Source: Rhodococcus sp. (in: high G+C Gram-positive bacteria) | Lineage (GTDB): Bacteria > Actinomycetota > Actinomycetes > Mycobacteriales > Mycobacteriaceae | Reading direction: 5' to 3' | DNA: 64,000 bases | NCBI GenBank assembly: GCA_012514505.1 | Contig: JAAZAD010000396.1 | Coordinates: 1-64,000 of the forward strand | Part shown: piece after piece, positions 13,943 to 25,713 of the stretch | Numbering within the stretch: position 1 is the stretch's first letter | Layout of the letters: every line of letters begins with the position of its first letter | Made by a program: the position numbers and the translations under genes | The notes under the pieces: generated by a model | Databases searched by the model: none | What the model saw: the letters and a program-made list of their open reading frames with translations, nothing else | What the model was told of the DNA's origin: nothing

Positions 13943-15252
13943 TGTTCGGTGCCTTCCAGTCGCAGCACGCTGGTCACAGCGGTGACGAATTCGAGTTTGC
14001 TCAGTGCATCAACGGTGTCCGACAGCGCGGAGTCGGCTGCTGTATGGGTGACGACCATCAGCCGCGCACCCTCGCCCTCGCCTTCCTGACGGACCGTGGA
14101 AATACTCACGCCGTGCTGCGCGAACTCCGCGGCCACTGCGGACAGGACGCCCGCACGGTCGGCCACCTGCATGTTCACGTAGTACCGCGTCGGAATGTCG
14201 CCCATGGGGGCAACCTTCAGCTTGGCGTACTTGGACTCGCGTGGTCCCCGTCCACCGTGCACCTTGTTGCGGGCAGCCATCACCAGGTCACCCATCACCG
14301 CCGACGCGGTCGGTGCTCCCCCGGCTCCCTGGCCGTAGAACATGAGGCGACCTGCGTTCTCGGCCTCGACGACCACGGCATTGAAAGCGCCGTTGACGGT
14401 CGCGAGGGGGTGGGTGGACGGCACCAGCGCCGGGTACACGCGAGCGGAGATCCGTTCACTGCCATCCGGAGTGGTGATGCGTTCGCAGATCGACAGCAAT
14501 TTGATGGTGCAGTCGAGCGCACGCGCAGAGGCAAGGTCGTCTGCCGTGATCTCGGAGATGCCCTGACGGTAGACGTCTGCTGCGGTGACGCGAGTGTGGA
14601 ATGCGATCGACGCGAGGATTGCGGCCTTCGCCGCGGCGTCGTATCCCTCGACGTCCGCGGTCGGGTCGGCTTCTGCGTACCCGAGTCGACCTGCCTCGGC
14701 CAGTGTCTCGCTGTAGTCGGCGCCCGTCTCGTCCATGGCCGACAGGATGTAGTTGGTGGTGCCGTTGACGATGCCGGCGACCTTCGTGATCCGGTCACCC
14801 GCCATCGACTGGGTGAGCGGGCGGATCACCGGGATCGCACCGGCAACGGACGCCTCGAAGTTGAGGTCGACGCGTTTGGCCTCTGCCGCTTCGGCCAACT
14901 CGCCGGTGTGCTCGGCGAGAAGAGCCTTGTTCGCGGTCACGACGGACTTGCCCGAGTTGAGAGCCGAGAGGATCAACTTTCGGGGAACCTCGATACCGCC
15001 GATCAGTTCGACGACGACGTCGACGTCGTCACGTGCAACGAGGCTCTCTGCGTCAGTGGTCTGCAGCTCTTCGGGTATCCCCCGATCGCTGCTGATTCGC
15101 CGCAACGCGACGCCTCGCAACTCGAGCGGCGCACCCACGCGCGCTTCGAGATCCGCGGCCTGGTTACGAAGGATGCGGACGACTTCGCTTCCCACGTTGC
15201 CGTAACCCAGTACGGCAACGCCGATCGGACGCTGCGTCGGTTCGCTCGTCAC
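13939..15252 (-). CDS. hom: Homoserine dehydrogenase with C-terminal ACT domain
   Basis: [35 protein letters not shown]. Confidence 0.96.
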
Positions 15253-16673
15253 TGTTGTGCCTCCAAGCTGAGCAGGTCTTCCACTGTTTCCCGACGCAGG
15301 ATCACGCGGGTTCGGCCGTCACGTACGGCCACGACGGCGGGGCGAGCCAACAGGTTGTATCTGCTGGACATCGAATAGCAGTATGCGCCGGTTGCGGCCA
15401 CGGCCACCAAATCTCCGGCATCCACGTCGTCGGGGATCCAGGTGTCTCTGACAACTATGTCACCGGATTCGCAATGCTTGCCCACGATACGGGCCACGAC
15501 GGGTTCGCCTTCGCTGACACGCGATACGAGGCGCGCCTCGTAGTCGGCTTGATAGAGGGATGTCCGAATGTTGTCGCTCATCCCCCCGTCGACGCTGACG
15601 TATCGGCGGGTGAGATTGTTGTCGACGGCCACATCCTTGATGGTTCCGACCTCGTAGAGCGTGACCGTGCCGGGTCCCGCGATCGCGCGTCCCGGCTCGA
15701 CGGCGATGGTCGGCTCCGGGAGTCCGGCTAGCGCCGATTCGTTACGCACGATGTCGCGAAGCTTGGCGGCCAGATCGTCCACCGCCGGCGGGTCGTCCGA
15801 GGGAACGTAGGAGATGCCCATGCCGCCACCGAGGTCGACGACGGAGACCTGCGTCGTCTTCTCGACACCGAACTCGGCCACGACGTCGCGCAGCAACCCG
15901 ATGATGCGGTGGGCCGCCGCCTCGAATCCGTCGACCTCGAAGATCTGCGAACCGATGTGGCTGTGCAGACCGACGAGCCGCAGGTTCTCGGATGCGAACA
16001 CTCGCCGCACCGCATCCATGGCGTCACCCCCGGCCAACGAGAACCCGAACTTCTGGTCTTCGTGGGCGGTGGAGATGAACTCGTGGGTGTGCGCTTCGAC
16101 GCCGACCGTGACGCGAATGAGAACGTCCTGGACAGCACCGGCGGCGCCTGCGACCGCATTCAGGCGATCGATCTCGTACGTCGAATCGAGGACGACGTGG
16201 CCGACCCCTGCCGCAACGCCCGCTTCGAGCTCGGCGACGGATTTGTTGTTGCCGTGCATGGCAATTCGTTCGGCGGGAAAACCTGCGTGCAGCGCGATGG
16301 CAAGCTCGCCGCCCGAGCAGACGTCGAGCGACAACCCCTCGTCCGCGACCCACCGTGCGATCTCGACGCACAGGAATGCCTTGGACGCGTAGTGCACGGC
16401 AGCGTCGGGCCCGAATGCACGGCGCATGTCACGGCAGCGTGAGCGGAAGTCGTCCTCGTCGATCACGAACAGCGGGGTGCCGTACTGCTCGGCGAGGTCC
16501 GTCACAGGCACACCGGCGAGCCGGACCACACCGTCGCCGCCGCGGGTCGCATTGCGCGGCCACACATGCGCGGGCAACTCCGCGTACTCGGCAGGCGATT
16601 CCGGTCGCGCAGGCAAGTTCGGAGCGTGCGGTTGATCCGCGTGTCTGGGGCCGGCGGGATGGGCGCTCATCAC
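15249..16673 (-). CDS. lysA: Diaminopimelate decarboxylase
   Basis: PLP Lys region [27 protein letters not shown]. Confidence 0.96.
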   Translation of the reverse strand: MMSAHPAGPRHADQPHAPNLPARPESPAEYAELPAHVWPRNATRGGDGVVRLAGVPVTDLAEQYGTPLFVIDEDDFRSRCRDMRRAFGPDAAVHYASKAFLCVEIARWVADEGLSLDVCSGGELAIALHAGFPAERIAMHGNNKSVAELEAGVAAGVGHVVLDSTYEIDRLNAVAGAAGAVQDVLIRVTVGVEAHTHEFISTAHEDQKFGFSLAGGDAMDAVRRVFASENLRLVGLHSHIGSQIFEVDGFEAAAHRIIGLLRDVVAEFGVEKTTQVSVVDLGGGMGISYVPSDDPPAVDDLAAKLRDIVRNESALAGLPEPTIAVEPGRAIAGPGTVTLYEVGTIKDVAVDNNLTRRYVSVDGGMSDNIRTSLYQADYEARLVSRVSEGEPVVARIVGKHCESGDIVVRDTWIPDDVDAGDLVAVAATGAYCYSMSSRYNLLARPAVVAVRDGRTRVILRRETVEDLLSLEAQQ

Positions 16674-18322
16674 ATCTTCTCCGGTGCGCTGACGCCGAGC
16701 AGGTGCAGGCCGTTCGCGAGCACCTGGCGGCTGGCCTCACACAGCGCGAGGCGTGCCGTGTGGATGGGACCCGCTTCCTCGTCGCCCTGCGGAAGGATCC
16801 GCCCGGCGGCGTAGAAGCGGTGGTAGGCACCGGCAAGCTCTTCGAGATAGCGGGCGATGCGGTGTGGTTCGCGCAGGTTCGCCGCACTGGCGACCACGCG
16901 GGGGTACTCACCGAGGGTGCGGACGAGCTCGCCCTCCTGGTCGCCAGTCAGCAACGAAAGGTCCGCGTTCTCGGCACTGATTCCGAGTTCTGTCGCGCCT
17001 CGTGCGATGGACGACAGCCGCGCGTGCGCATACTGCACGTAGTACACGGGGTTTTCGTTGCCGTCACTGGTCCAGACCTCGAGGTCGATGTCGATGCTCG
17101 AGTCGACCGACGACCGGATCAGTGCGTAACGGGCAGCATCGACACCGATCGCATCGACCAGATCGTCGAGGGTGATCACGGTGCCTGCACGTTTGCTCAT
17201 CTTGACGGCAACACCGTCACGAACCAGGTTCACCATCTGACCGATGAGGACCTCGACGGTGGCCGGATCGTCGCCGAACGCCGCGGCAGCCGCCTTCAGT
17301 CGCCCGATGTAGCCGTGATGGTCCGCGCCGAGCATGTAGATGCACAGGTCGAAACCACGCGAACGCTTGTCCTGGAAGTACGCGATGTCACCGGCGATGT
17401 ACGCGGCGTTTCCGTCGCTCTTGATGACGACGCGGTCCTTGTCGTCACCGAAGTTGGTGCTCTCGAGCCACCAGGCGCCGTCCTTCTCGTAGAGATTTCC
17501 CGACTTCTTCAGGGTCTCGACCGACTTCTCGACCGCACCCGACTCGAAGAGCGAGTTCTCGTGGAAGTACACGTCGAAGTCGACACCGAACTCGTGCAAC
17601 GTCCGCTTGATGTGCGCGAACATGAGCTCGACGCCCTCCGCGCGGAACGTCTCCTGCTGGGTGTCGGACGCCTGCGTCAGCACCTCGGGGTGCTTCGAGA
17701 CGACCTCGGCGGCGATATCGGCGATGTAACCGCCCGCATAACCGTCCTCGGGCGCAGGCTCGCCCTTGGCTGCGGCGATCAGGGACCGCGCGAAGCGGTC
17801 GATCTGGGCGCCGTGGTCGTTGAAGTAGTACTCACGGGTGACCGCGGCACCCTGCGCGCTGAGGATGCGGCCGAGTGCATCTCCCACCGCAGCCCATCGG
17901 GTACCGCCGAGGTGGATCGGTCCGGTCGGGTTCGCGGAGACGAATTCGAGGTTGATCTTCGTGCCGGCCAGCGTCGACGCGGCACCGTATTCGGGACCCG
18001 CGCGCAAGATGCCGGCCACGATCGCACCCTGTGCGTCGGCTGCGAGACGGATGTTCAGGAAGCCTGGACCAGCGATTTCTGCGCTCTCGATGCCGTCGGT
18101 CGCAGTCAGTGCCTCGGCGAGCCAGGAGGCGAGTTCACGCGGGTTGGTGCCGACCTTCTTCGCCACCTGCATCGCGACGTTGGTCGCGTAGTCACCGTGT
18201 TCCGGGTTGCGTGGTCGCTCCACCGTGAGGGTCTCGGGGAGCACCGACGCGTCGAGGCCACGGTCGGCGAGCACGGTCGCGGCGGTGCCGCGCAACAGTT
18301 CGGCAAGGTCAGCAGGAGTCAC
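16670..18322 (-). CDS. argS: Arginyl-tRNA synthetase
   Basis: [17 protein letters not shown] (HIGH-like), MSKRAGTVI (KMSK); GTG start at VTPADLAEL. Confidence 0.96.
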   Translation of the reverse strand: MTPADLAELLRGTAATVLADRGLDASVLPETLTVERPRNPEHGDYATNVAMQVAKKVGTNPRELASWLAEALTATDGIESAEIAGPGFLNIRLAADAQGAIVAGILRAGPEYGAASTLAGTKINLEFVSANPTGPIHLGGTRWAAVGDALGRILSAQGAAVTREYYFNDHGAQIDRFARSLIAAAKGEPAPEDGYAGGYIADIAAEVVSKHPEVLTQASDTQQETFRAEGVELMFAHIKRTLHEFGVDFDVYFHENSLFESGAVEKSVETLKKSGNLYEKDGAWWLESTNFGDDKDRVVIKSDGNAAYIAGDIAYFQDKRSRGFDLCIYMLGADHHGYIGRLKAAAAAFGDDPATVEVLIGQMVNLVRDGVAVKMSKRAGTVITLDDLVDAIGVDAARYALIRSSVDSSIDIDLEVWTSDGNENPVYYVQYAHARLSSIARGATELGISAENADLSLLTGDQEGELVRTLGEYPRVVASAANLREPHRIARYLEELAGAYHRFYAAGRILPQGDEEAGPIHTARLALCEASRQVLANGLHLLGVSAPEKM

Positions 18323-18524
18323 AGGTATCCATCTTATGGGCTCGACCCGCGTCACTGTGACTCGCCTCTGGGGTCCACTCACATCGCGGTGAGACGGTGG
18401 CCACATACCGGTGATGCGCTTCTGCCGGTCACTCACTCACTCCCGGAAAGTACAGTGGGCAGCACCTGCGTGTGCAGGTACCAGGGAACGGCGCACGTAA
18501 CGACAGAACGAGAGAGCGCATCAG

Positions 18525-19421
18525 ATGCCAAGCGGTACGGAAAGTGGCGGTCCCGGCAAGAAGTCGGGTGCCAAGTCTGCAAAGGCCCTCAAGGCCGCCA
18601 AGAAGAAAAGTGGTGGAGACAAGCCTCGCGGTGCCAAGCCGCCGCGGCAGATCCCCTGGCTCACGATCGGTGCGGTGGTTGCGGTCGTCGCGCTGATCAC
18701 CGTGCTGGCGGTGAATCTCTACCCGAAGTACCAGGCCACGGAAGCGGCCGCGGAGTACCAGCCGAGCGCGGAAACGCCTGATCCCTCCGACAAGATCGAC
18801 GGCGTCGAGAAGATCGACTACCCGGCCGGTATTCACGTCCAGCCCACTCAGCGCGTTGCCTACGACAAGACCCCACCGTTCGGCGGTCCGCACGACGGAA
18901 CGTGGGCCACCTGCACGGGAACCGTGTACGAACAGGCGATCCGCACCGAGAACGCGGTCCACTCGCTCGAGCACGGCGCCGTCTGGATCGCCTACAACCC
19001 CGACACCGTCTCGGGCGACGCTCTGGAGACTCTCGAGGACAAGGTCGACGGCGAGACGTACATGATGCTGTCGCCCTACCCCGGCCTCGACACCCCCGTG
19101 GCACTGCAGTCGTGGGGCCACCAGTTGAAGGTCGACAGCGTCGACGACGAGCGCATCGATCAGTTCATCACTGCGCTGCGTCTCAACCAGAACACCTACC
19201 CCGAGGTGGGTGCGAGCTGCTCGAGCATCCCCGGTTCCGGATTCGACCCTGAGAATCCGCCTGCCTTCGATCCCGCTGCTCCGGGCCCCGACGCTGTCCC
19301 CATGGACGGTGGGAACATCGCACCGGATCCGTCGGAGATCGGCGGCGCACCCGCTGGTGGGGCTGTCCCGCCGGCCGGTCAGCTGCCCCCTGAGGTGCCG
19401 CAGGCACCCGCGGGTCAGTGA
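18525..19421 (+). CDS. DUF3105 domain membrane-anchored protein
   Basis: Lys-rich N-terminus, single TM, HSLEHGAVWIAYNPD motif. Confidence 0.85.
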   Translation: MPSGTESGGPGKKSGAKSAKALKAAKKKSGGDKPRGAKPPRQIPWLTIGAVVAVVALITVLAVNLYPKYQATEAAAEYQPSAETPDPSDKIDGVEKIDYPAGIHVQPTQRVAYDKTPPFGGPHDGTWATCTGTVYEQAIRTENAVHSLEHGAVWIAYNPDTVSGDALETLEDKVDGETYMMLSPYPGLDTPVALQSWGHQLKVDSVDDERIDQFITALRLNQNTYPEVGASCSSIPGSGFDPENPPAFDPAAPGPDAVPMDGGNIAPDPSEIGGAPAGGAVPPAGQLPPEVPQAPAGQ

Positions 19422-20173
19422 TGAGCGAAGAGAACGCACCGAACAGCGGAGCGGACGGATTTCGGGCCTCCGCCCGTAACCAGCGGACGGGACTGCTGGT
19501 TGTGGGTGCGATCGGCGCGATCGTGCTGGGATTCGCCTTGGGATTCCTGGCGCGTATCCCGCTCGACGACGCGTCGACGCACACACCCGAAGCAGGTTCC
19601 GTCGATGTCGGGTTCGCCCAGGACATGAGCGTCCACCACAGCCAGGCGGTCGAGATGTCGGCCATTGCCCTGGCAAATACCGACGACCCCGCTGTACGCG
19701 GACTCGCGTACGACATCCTGACCACGCAGCAGAACCAGCTGGGACAGATGCAGGGATGGTTGAACCTGTGGGACCAGCCGCTGCTGCCCAGCGGTGGCTA
19801 CATGGGCTGGATGGACAGTGGGCACACGAGTTCGGGTCACACGAGTTCGGGACACGGTGATCACGCGGACAGCGGTCACGGAAGCAGTGGGCACGAGTCC
19901 GGCTCGATGGCGAAGATGCCGGGAATGGCCACCTCGGAGGAAATCTCCGCACTTCGTCGGGCAACGGGTGTCGCAGGCGATGTCCAGTTCCTTCAGCTCA
20001 TGCTCCGTCACCACGAGGGTGGTCTGCCGATGATGGAGTACGGAGCGCAGCATGCCTCGGAGTCTGTCGTTCGCCAGCTCGCCCAGACCATGGTCGATAC
20101 GCAAAAGAGCGAATCGGTGCTCATGACGGACATGCTCAGCGAACGCGGGGCGTCTCCCCTTCCGATGAACTGA
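19418..20173 (+). CDS. DUF305 domain protein with His-rich segment
   Basis: FAQDMSVHHSQAVEM and LMLRHHEGGLPMMEYG motifs; N-terminal TM; overlaps DUF3105 gene stop. Confidence 0.88.
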   Translation: MMSEENAPNSGADGFRASARNQRTGLLVVGAIGAIVLGFALGFLARIPLDDASTHTPEAGSVDVGFAQDMSVHHSQAVEMSAIALANTDDPAVRGLAYDILTTQQNQLGQMQGWLNLWDQPLLPSGGYMGWMDSGHTSSGHTSSGHGDHADSGHGSSGHESGSMAKMPGMATSEEISALRRATGVAGDVQFLQLMLRHHEGGLPMMEYGAQHASESVVRQLAQTMVDTQKSESVLMTDMLSERGASPLPMN

Positions 20174-20180
20174 ACCGACT

Positions 20181-20211
20181 CGGGGTGCGCCACACCGCGC
20201 GGCGCACCCCG
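20181..20211 (+). terminator. GC-rich hairpin downstream of DUF305 gene
   Basis: CGGGGTGCGCC-N9-GGCGCACCCCG, 11 bp perfect stem; weak T tail. Confidence 0.65.
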
Positions 20212-20278
20212 ATTTGGTCCTTTGTGACACGAATGCGATACGCTTACGCAGCCCAATCGGCACACCGGATTCCGGTGC

Positions 20279-20354
20279 GCCCCCGTAGCTCAGGGGATAG
20301 AGCGTTCGCCTCCGGAGCGAAAGGTCGCAGGTTCGAATCCTGCCGGGGGCACCA
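20279..20354 (+). tRNA. tRNA-Arg (anticodon CCG), CCA encoded
   Basis: Cloverleaf: GCCCCCG/CGGGGGC acceptor, TTCGC-CTCCGGA-GCGAA anticodon arm, GCAGGTTCGAATCCTGC T arm. Confidence 0.96.
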
Positions 20355-20384
20355 CAACGAACAACAGCAGCGCGATTGCGCCAG

Positions 20385-20759
20385 TCATTCGCCTCCAGCC
20401 GCTGCTTTCGTAATCGGTGCCATGTCGAAGTAGTCACGCCAGGCGGCGATCTTGCCTCCTCGCACCTCGAACACGCCGACTACCGGAAGTTCGATCTCCG
20501 CACCTCCCAACGAAAGCACATCGGTCCTTTCGTTCATCACGACGTCACCGTCGACCAATTGGCGGTGCACGCGGAACTCTATGTTTCCGAAGGCTGCCAC
20601 GAACCCCGCCACGAACGTGCGAATGGCGTCTCGCCCCTCGACCGGTTCCATCGGAATGTTGTGGTAGACACCATCGTCGGTGAAGTAGTTCGCAATCCTT
20701 TCCGGGTCGGCTGTGGCCCATTCGGCACAGAATGCCGTCACGAGTTCGCTTGCCGTCAC
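20385..20759 (-). CDS. SnoaL-like/limonene-epoxide-hydrolase-like NTF2-fold protein
   Basis: [40 protein letters not shown]. Confidence 0.8.
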   Translation of the reverse strand: MTASELVTAFCAEWATADPERIANYFTDDGVYHNIPMEPVEGRDAIRTFVAGFVAAFGNIEFRVHRQLVDGDVVMNERTDVLSLGGAEIELPVVGVFEVRGGKIAAWRDYFDMAPITKAAAGGE

Positions 20760-21901
20760 ACTCCACCCTCCGTTCGTTCGTGCGGTTCGATGACCGCCGT
20801 TATCGATGCGATCTCACCGCCGGGGATATCGAAATGTTCCGTGACGTGCACGGTGATCACCTCGCTCGGTGACACCCCGAAGTCCAGGGTGTACCGGGCC
20901 ACCACATTGGGACCCCATTCCCGGAACTCGAGCGCCTTGATGTCGCGGATCGGCTTGTACTGCTCCCCCTGCTCGAGCTCTGTGCGGATCTCTTGCCCCG
21001 ACTCGCCGGTCCGGTTGCCGTTTTCCACCCGCCACGCATCCGGGGCGAGCCTGACCTTCGAGGCGTCGTGACTGACCAACGAGCCGACGTACTCCCGTGC
21101 CATTGCCACGCGCGCGCTGTCTGCAGTGTCAGGAGCATGCGTGCGGATGGCTGCCAACAACGACGAGGCGATCTCCGGACGGCAGATCACGAGATCCGGT
21201 AGATAGGGATGCGGCCGGTTGTAGACCAGTTCGCTGCCGTCGATACGCGAACAATGCAGTCCGGCCGCCTGGGCCACCCCGACGGGTGCCGCGGAGTCCC
21301 ACTCCCACTGACCGCCCGCATGTACGTAGGCATCCACCTCGCCACGCACCACAGCCATCGCCTTCGCACCGGCAGACCCCATTGTCACGACTTCTGCACC
21401 GAGTTGCGCCGCGACGTCGTCCATGAAGATCGGAGGTCTGCTGCCGCTCACCACAATTCGTGGTTGCGGTGGAACCGCTGCGGCGTGCTGCTGCGCGTCA
21501 TAAGCCTCATGACTCGCGTAGACCTTGCCGAGCGCGGGCTGCGCAACGGCGGCGGAGGTGATGCCGCGGCCCTTCTCCCACAGGGCCACGTGCACGGCCC
21601 AGTCTTCACGACCCGGCGTCCCGTATTCTTTCGAGCCGTCGAGTGGATCGATGATCCATACCCGCGAGCCGGTCAGTCGTGCGCTGTCGTCGACCGATTC
21701 CTCTGACAAGACGGCATCGCCGGGACGTTCTGCTGCCAACCGCTCGAGAAGATAGTCGTTCGCGACGCCATCGCCTCTGCGCCCCAATTCACGTCCGCCG
21801 GCCGGAGGCTGTCCGTCCGGTCCGGTACCCGACCGAACTTCGAGCAGAAGCTTCCCGGCGCCTTCTGCCAACACTGCTGCCAGGCCCGCGTCCGCGCTCA
21901 C
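20756..21901 (-). CDS. cysQ: CysQ-type 3'(2'),5'-bisphosphate nucleotidase fused to C-terminal NTF2-like domain
   Basis: Inositol-monophosphatase-family motifs [26 protein letters not shown]; about 120 aa C-terminal extension beyond CysQ. Confidence 0.85.
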   Translation of the reverse strand: MSADAGLAAVLAEGAGKLLLEVRSGTGPDGQPPAGGRELGRRGDGVANDYLLERLAAERPGDAVLSEESVDDSARLTGSRVWIIDPLDGSKEYGTPGREDWAVHVALWEKGRGITSAAVAQPALGKVYASHEAYDAQQHAAAVPPQPRIVVSGSRPPIFMDDVAAQLGAEVVTMGSAGAKAMAVVRGEVDAYVHAGGQWEWDSAAPVGVAQAAGLHCSRIDGSELVYNRPHPYLPDLVICRPEIASSLLAAIRTHAPDTADSARVAMAREYVGSLVSHDASKVRLAPDAWRVENGNRTGESGQEIRTELEQGEQYKPIRDIKALEFREWGPNVVARYTLDFGVSPSEVITVHVTEHFDIPGGEIASITAVIEPHERTEGGV

Positions 21902-23742
21902 AGGTTCAACTCGCTCATGATCTTGGCCGCCAACTCTCCGGGACTGCCGTCCTCGGGACGCACGACGAGTTCCGGGTTCTCGGGCGCCTCGTACGGGTCG
22001 TCCACCCCGGTGAATCCGGTGATCTCACCTTGCCTGGCCTTCGCCCACATACCTTTCGGGTCACGAGCCTCGCACTGTTCGATCGGCGTGTCGACGAATA
22101 CTTCGACGAAGGCAATTCCCGCGTCGTCATGCTGCTTGCGCACTCGGCGCCGATCCTCCCGATACGGACTGATCAGCGACGCAATCGCGATAGCACCCGA
22201 GTCGGCGAACAACTGGGCGACCGCACCTACGCGTCGGACGTTCTCCGCCCGGTCCTGGGCACTGAACCCGAGATCTGCGTTCAGGCCGTGTCGAAGATTG
22301 TCACCATCGAGCCGGTACGCAGGAATCCCGGCAGCCACCAGCATCCGTTCGAGTTCGACTGCCACCGTCGACTTTCCCGACGCAGACAGACCGGTGAGCC
22401 AGACCGTGGCACCCTTGGTGGCCCGTTCGTCTCGCGTCACGGTCGCGGCATGCCACACCACCTTCGCATCAGACAGCGTCGGACCGGTGATCATCCCGGC
22501 CGCCACCGTGTCATGGGTGGACTCGTCGACCAGGATGAAGCTGCCCGTGCCGGGGTTGCTGCGATAGGGGTCGAACGTCAAGGGGTTGTTGGTCTTCAGC
22601 TGAACACGGCCGATCTCGTTGAGGGACAGCGATTGCGCTGTTTCGTCTCGGTGCAGCGTGTTGACGTTCAATCGATAGTCCAAGCGCGCGACCGACGCCT
22701 TCGTGCCCCTCGTGTTGTGCAACAACGTGTAGCGGGCGTCCGGGGCGAGCTTCGACTTCTCGGTCAACCAGCACACCATCGCGTCGATCTCGTTGGTCAT
22801 CTGCGGCCTGTTGTTGGGCCTGCACAACATGTCTCCGCGTCCGACGTCCAGGTCGTCCTCGAGTTGTATGCACACCGCCGAGGTGGCGAACGCTTCCTCT
22901 ACGGGGGTGCCGCCGGGGCCCGAGATCGCTTTCACTGTCGACGTGAACCCGGAAGGCAGCACGACCACGTCGTCCCCCGGTTTGAAGACCCCGGAGGCAA
23001 CCGTGCCGGCATAGCCGCGGAAGTCGTGAAGGTCAGGCCTCGACCCCGATCGCGGCCGGATCACGTACTGGACCGGGAATCGGGCATCGATCAGGTTGCG
23101 GTCGGAGGCCACGTGTACCTGTTCCAGGTGGTGCAGTAGCGAACTGCCCTCGTACCAGTCCATGTTGACGGTGCGCTGTGCGATGTTGTCGCCGCGCAAG
23201 GCCGACACCGGCACGAAGGTCAGGTCGTGGACGTCGAGTTTGATTGCGAACTGGCGGAACTCGTCCGAGATTTCCTCGAACCGCTCCTGCGACCAGTCGA
23301 CGAGATCCATCTTGTTCACACACACGACGAGGTGTGGAATTCCCAGAAGGCTCGCGATGAAGGCGTGTCGGCGGGTCTGTTCGAGAACGCCTTTCCGGGC
23401 GTCCACGAGGATGAGGGCAAGGTCGGCGGTGGAGGCGCCTGTGACCATGTTCCGCGTGTACTGCTCGTGCCCCGGAGTGTCGGCGATGATGAACTTGCGC
23501 TGCGGCGTGGCGAAATAGCGATGCGCGACGTCGATCGTGATGCCCTGTTCACGTTCGGCCCGCAAGCCATCGGTGAGCAGAGCCAGGTCGGCGTGTTCAT
23601 CGCCCCGGTCGTGGCTGGTGCGCTCGACGGCGGCGAGTTGATCTTCGAAAATGGCCTTCGAGTCGTAGAGCAGGCGTCCGATCAGCGTCGACTTTCCGTC
23701 GTCCACACTGCCCGCTGTCGCGATCCGCAATAGTCGCGGCAT
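21898..23742 (-). CDS. cysNC: Bifunctional sulfate adenylyltransferase subunit 1 / adenylylsulfate kinase (CysNC)
   Basis: GTPase [34 protein letters not shown] kinase [15 protein letters not shown]. Confidence 0.96.
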   Translation of the reverse strand: MPRLLRIATAGSVDDGKSTLIGRLLYDSKAIFEDQLAAVERTSHDRGDEHADLALLTDGLRAEREQGITIDVAHRYFATPQRKFIIADTPGHEQYTRNMVTGASTADLALILVDARKGVLEQTRRHAFIASLLGIPHLVVCVNKMDLVDWSQERFEEISDEFRQFAIKLDVHDLTFVPVSALRGDNIAQRTVNMDWYEGSSLLHHLEQVHVASDRNLIDARFPVQYVIRPRSGSRPDLHDFRGYAGTVASGVFKPGDDVVVLPSGFTSTVKAISGPGGTPVEEAFATSAVCIQLEDDLDVGRGDMLCRPNNRPQMTNEIDAMVCWLTEKSKLAPDARYTLLHNTRGTKASVARLDYRLNVNTLHRDETAQSLSLNEIGRVQLKTNNPLTFDPYRSNPGTGSFILVDESTHDTVAAGMITGPTLSDAKVVWHAATVTRDERATKGATVWLTGLSASGKSTVAVELERMLVAAGIPAYRLDGDNLRHGLNADLGFSAQDRAENVRRVGAVAQLFADSGAIAIASLISPYREDRRRVRKQHDDAGIAFVEVFVDTPIEQCEARDPKGMWAKARQGEITGFTGVDDPYEAPENPELVVRPEDGSPGELAAKIMSELNL

Positions 23743-24659
23743 CAGAAGTACCCCTCTTTCTTGCGGTCTTCCATACCGGCCTCGGAAATGCGGTCGTCTG
23801 CTCGTGTCGCGCCGCGTTCGGTGATCCTGCTGGCGGCCACCTCCATCACCACAGCGGCCGGGGTGTCCGCCGACGATTCGACGCAGCCGGTGCAGGTTGC
23901 ATCACCCACAGTTCGGAACCGGACCAGCGCTTCGTACGACTCCTCGCCCGGCTCGAGCTCGAGAAAGCGGGTGCGCGCCAACAGCATCCCGTCACGCGGA
24001 ACCACTTCGCGACGGTGTGCGTAGTACAGAGGCGGAAGGTCGATTCGTTGCTCGTCTATGTACTGCCAGATGTCGAGTTCGGTCCAGTTGGACAGCGGGA
24101 ACACCCGAATGTGCTCACCCTTCCGGTGCCGCCCGTTGTAGAGGTTCCACAACTCGGGCCGTTGCGCGCGCGGATCCCATTGACCGAATTGGTCGCGGAA
24201 GCTGAAGACGCGCTCCTTGGCGCGGGCCTTCTCTTCATCCCGCCTGGCCCCGCCGAACACCGCGTCGAACCCACCCTCCCGGATACCGCGGAGCAAGGTT
24301 GCCGTCTGAAGTCGGTTACGGCTCGCTCTGGGCCCGAGTTCGTCGACCGACCGTCCTGCGTCGATGTCCTCCTGAACGCTCGCCACGACCATCCGAACTC
24401 CGAGCCGCTCGATGGTCCGATCGCGAAATTCGATGACCTCGTCGAAGTTGTGTCCAGTATCGACGTGCATCACCGGGAAGGGAATCGGCGCCGGCCAGAA
24501 GGCGCGCGCGGCGATATGGAGCATCACGACGGAATCCTTGCCGCCCGAGAACAGCAGGACAGGCCGCTCGAAGGTGGCGGCGACTTCCCGAAATATGTGG
24601 ACGGCCTCGGCTTCCAACGCACCTAGGTGGGACAACTCGTAGAGCGGGGGCGACGTCAT
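23742..24659 (-). CDS. cysD: Sulfate adenylyltransferase subunit 2
   Basis: PP-loop LLFSGGKDSVVMLHIA; WTELDIWQYI. Confidence 0.96.
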   Translation of the reverse strand: MTSPPLYELSHLGALEAEAVHIFREVAATFERPVLLFSGGKDSVVMLHIAARAFWPAPIPFPVMHVDTGHNFDEVIEFRDRTIERLGVRMVVASVQEDIDAGRSVDELGPRASRNRLQTATLLRGIREGGFDAVFGGARRDEEKARAKERVFSFRDQFGQWDPRAQRPELWNLYNGRHRKGEHIRVFPLSNWTELDIWQYIDEQRIDLPPLYYAHRREVVPRDGMLLARTRFLELEPGEESYEALVRFRTVGDATCTGCVESSADTPAAVVMEVAASRITERGATRADDRISEAGMEDRKKEGYF

Positions 24660-24693
24660 GGTGGGCGACTCCTCTGGCCAAGCTCCGGTAGTT

Positions 24694-24709
24694 GGTCCAT
24701 ATTTGGACC
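24694..24709. promoter_or_regulatory. Inverted repeat GGTCCATATTTGGACC in cysD promoter (element B, copy 1)
   Basis: Read directly; near-identical to 25752-25767 with compensatory change. Confidence 0.75.
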
Positions 24710-24739
24710 GCGGCGGTCGAAACGGTACAGAAATGACTG

Positions 24740-24753
24740 TAGAACGCGTTTCA
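24740..24753. promoter_or_regulatory. KstR-like box TAGAACGCGTTTCA (element A, copy 1)
   Basis: Fits TNNAACNNGTTNNA; 12/14 identical to 25714-25727. Confidence 0.6.
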
Positions 24754-24784
24754 GAACTTGGTCAATGCCTGGACGAATATTTCG

Positions 24785-25702
24785 TCAGGGCTTGCGGCCG
24801 CCCACCTCCTCCGTAATCGCATCCGCCGCAGACGCGAGCGCCTCACCCCGCTCCCGTATCTCGTCGTCGGAGATCGTGGCGCCCACATGCAACGTGAGCA
24901 CCATCGCCTGGTGCCCTTCGGCATCGAAGGTCGGTGCCGCGATGAGGCTGACCGGATGGCCGTCGGCCGAGGCCCGACCGGCGGCACCATCCGATCCACC
25001 GAGATAGACCCGCTCCCCGAGGCTCGACACCATCTCACCCAGAACGTCTCTCAGTTCCGGTGGCAGGTCGTGAGCCGCCACCCCGGCCATGAGCGCATGC
25101 AGCTGCCGACCCGCTGGGGTGAGCGTCTCCACCAGATATCCGTCGCGCCGGCATTCGTCCACGACTCTGCCCAGCCGGTCGCGATCCAGACGAACAGGGA
25201 GCGTCGGCTCCCGCCGCAGCCATGCCTCCAACTGCTCGTCGCCGTCCCACAGGACGTACATCAACCCCACCGGTGGCGCGAACGGGTACACCTCACCGAC
25301 CTTCACCGCGGGCCGCACCCCTGGCGGGCTGGTGAGTTCGAGTACGGCGATGCGATCTCCAACCACTGCCGAGGCCGTGCACGTCGTGCGGAAGCGCTCG
25401 CCCAAATTCTCGAGGTGTGCGCGCGCGATCGGCCCCGCCGCGAAGCCCTGTTGTGCCGCGCGCCCTGCCGCGATGAGCGCGGGGCCGAGCCCGTAGCTCT
25501 TGGACTCGGCGTCCCGAATGAGATAGCCGCCGTCGACGAGCGCCGACACGATCCCCAGACAGGTCGGCTTGCTGATCTCCAATTGCCGAGCCAGTTCGGA
25601 CAACCCGAATCGCTGCCCTTTGCGAGCTACGAGGAAGTCCAAGACCTGCACAACCCGTTCGGTCGGCGGCGATCGTCTCGCCGACCCGCCGGATGCCACC
25701 AT
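24785..25702 (-). CDS. IclR-family transcriptional regulator
   Basis: N-terminal wHTH TERVVQVLDFLV...LSELARQLEISKPTCLGIVSAL; IclR effector domain. Confidence 0.93.
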   Translation of the reverse strand: MVASGGSARRSPPTERVVQVLDFLVARKGQRFGLSELARQLEISKPTCLGIVSALVDGGYLIRDAESKSYGLGPALIAAGRAAQQGFAAGPIARAHLENLGERFRTTCTASAVVGDRIAVLELTSPPGVRPAVKVGEVYPFAPPVGLMYVLWDGDEQLEAWLRREPTLPVRLDRDRLGRVVDECRRDGYLVETLTPAGRQLHALMAGVAAHDLPPELRDVLGEMVSSLGERVYLGGSDGAAGRASADGHPVSLIAAPTFDAEGHQAMVLTLHVGATISDDEIRERGEALASAADAITEEVGGRKP

Positions 25703-25713
25703 TGACCACTCCC

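Noticed and set aside
16355-18781. 808-aa + strand ORF across lysA/argS
   Set aside because: Antisense frame of unambiguous argS/lysA; no recognisable domain
20279-20400. tRNA-Arg as an integration site for an island carrying the cys/sulfotransferase genes
   Set aside because: No integrase, no duplicated tRNA 3' end and no flanking direct repeat seen within the window
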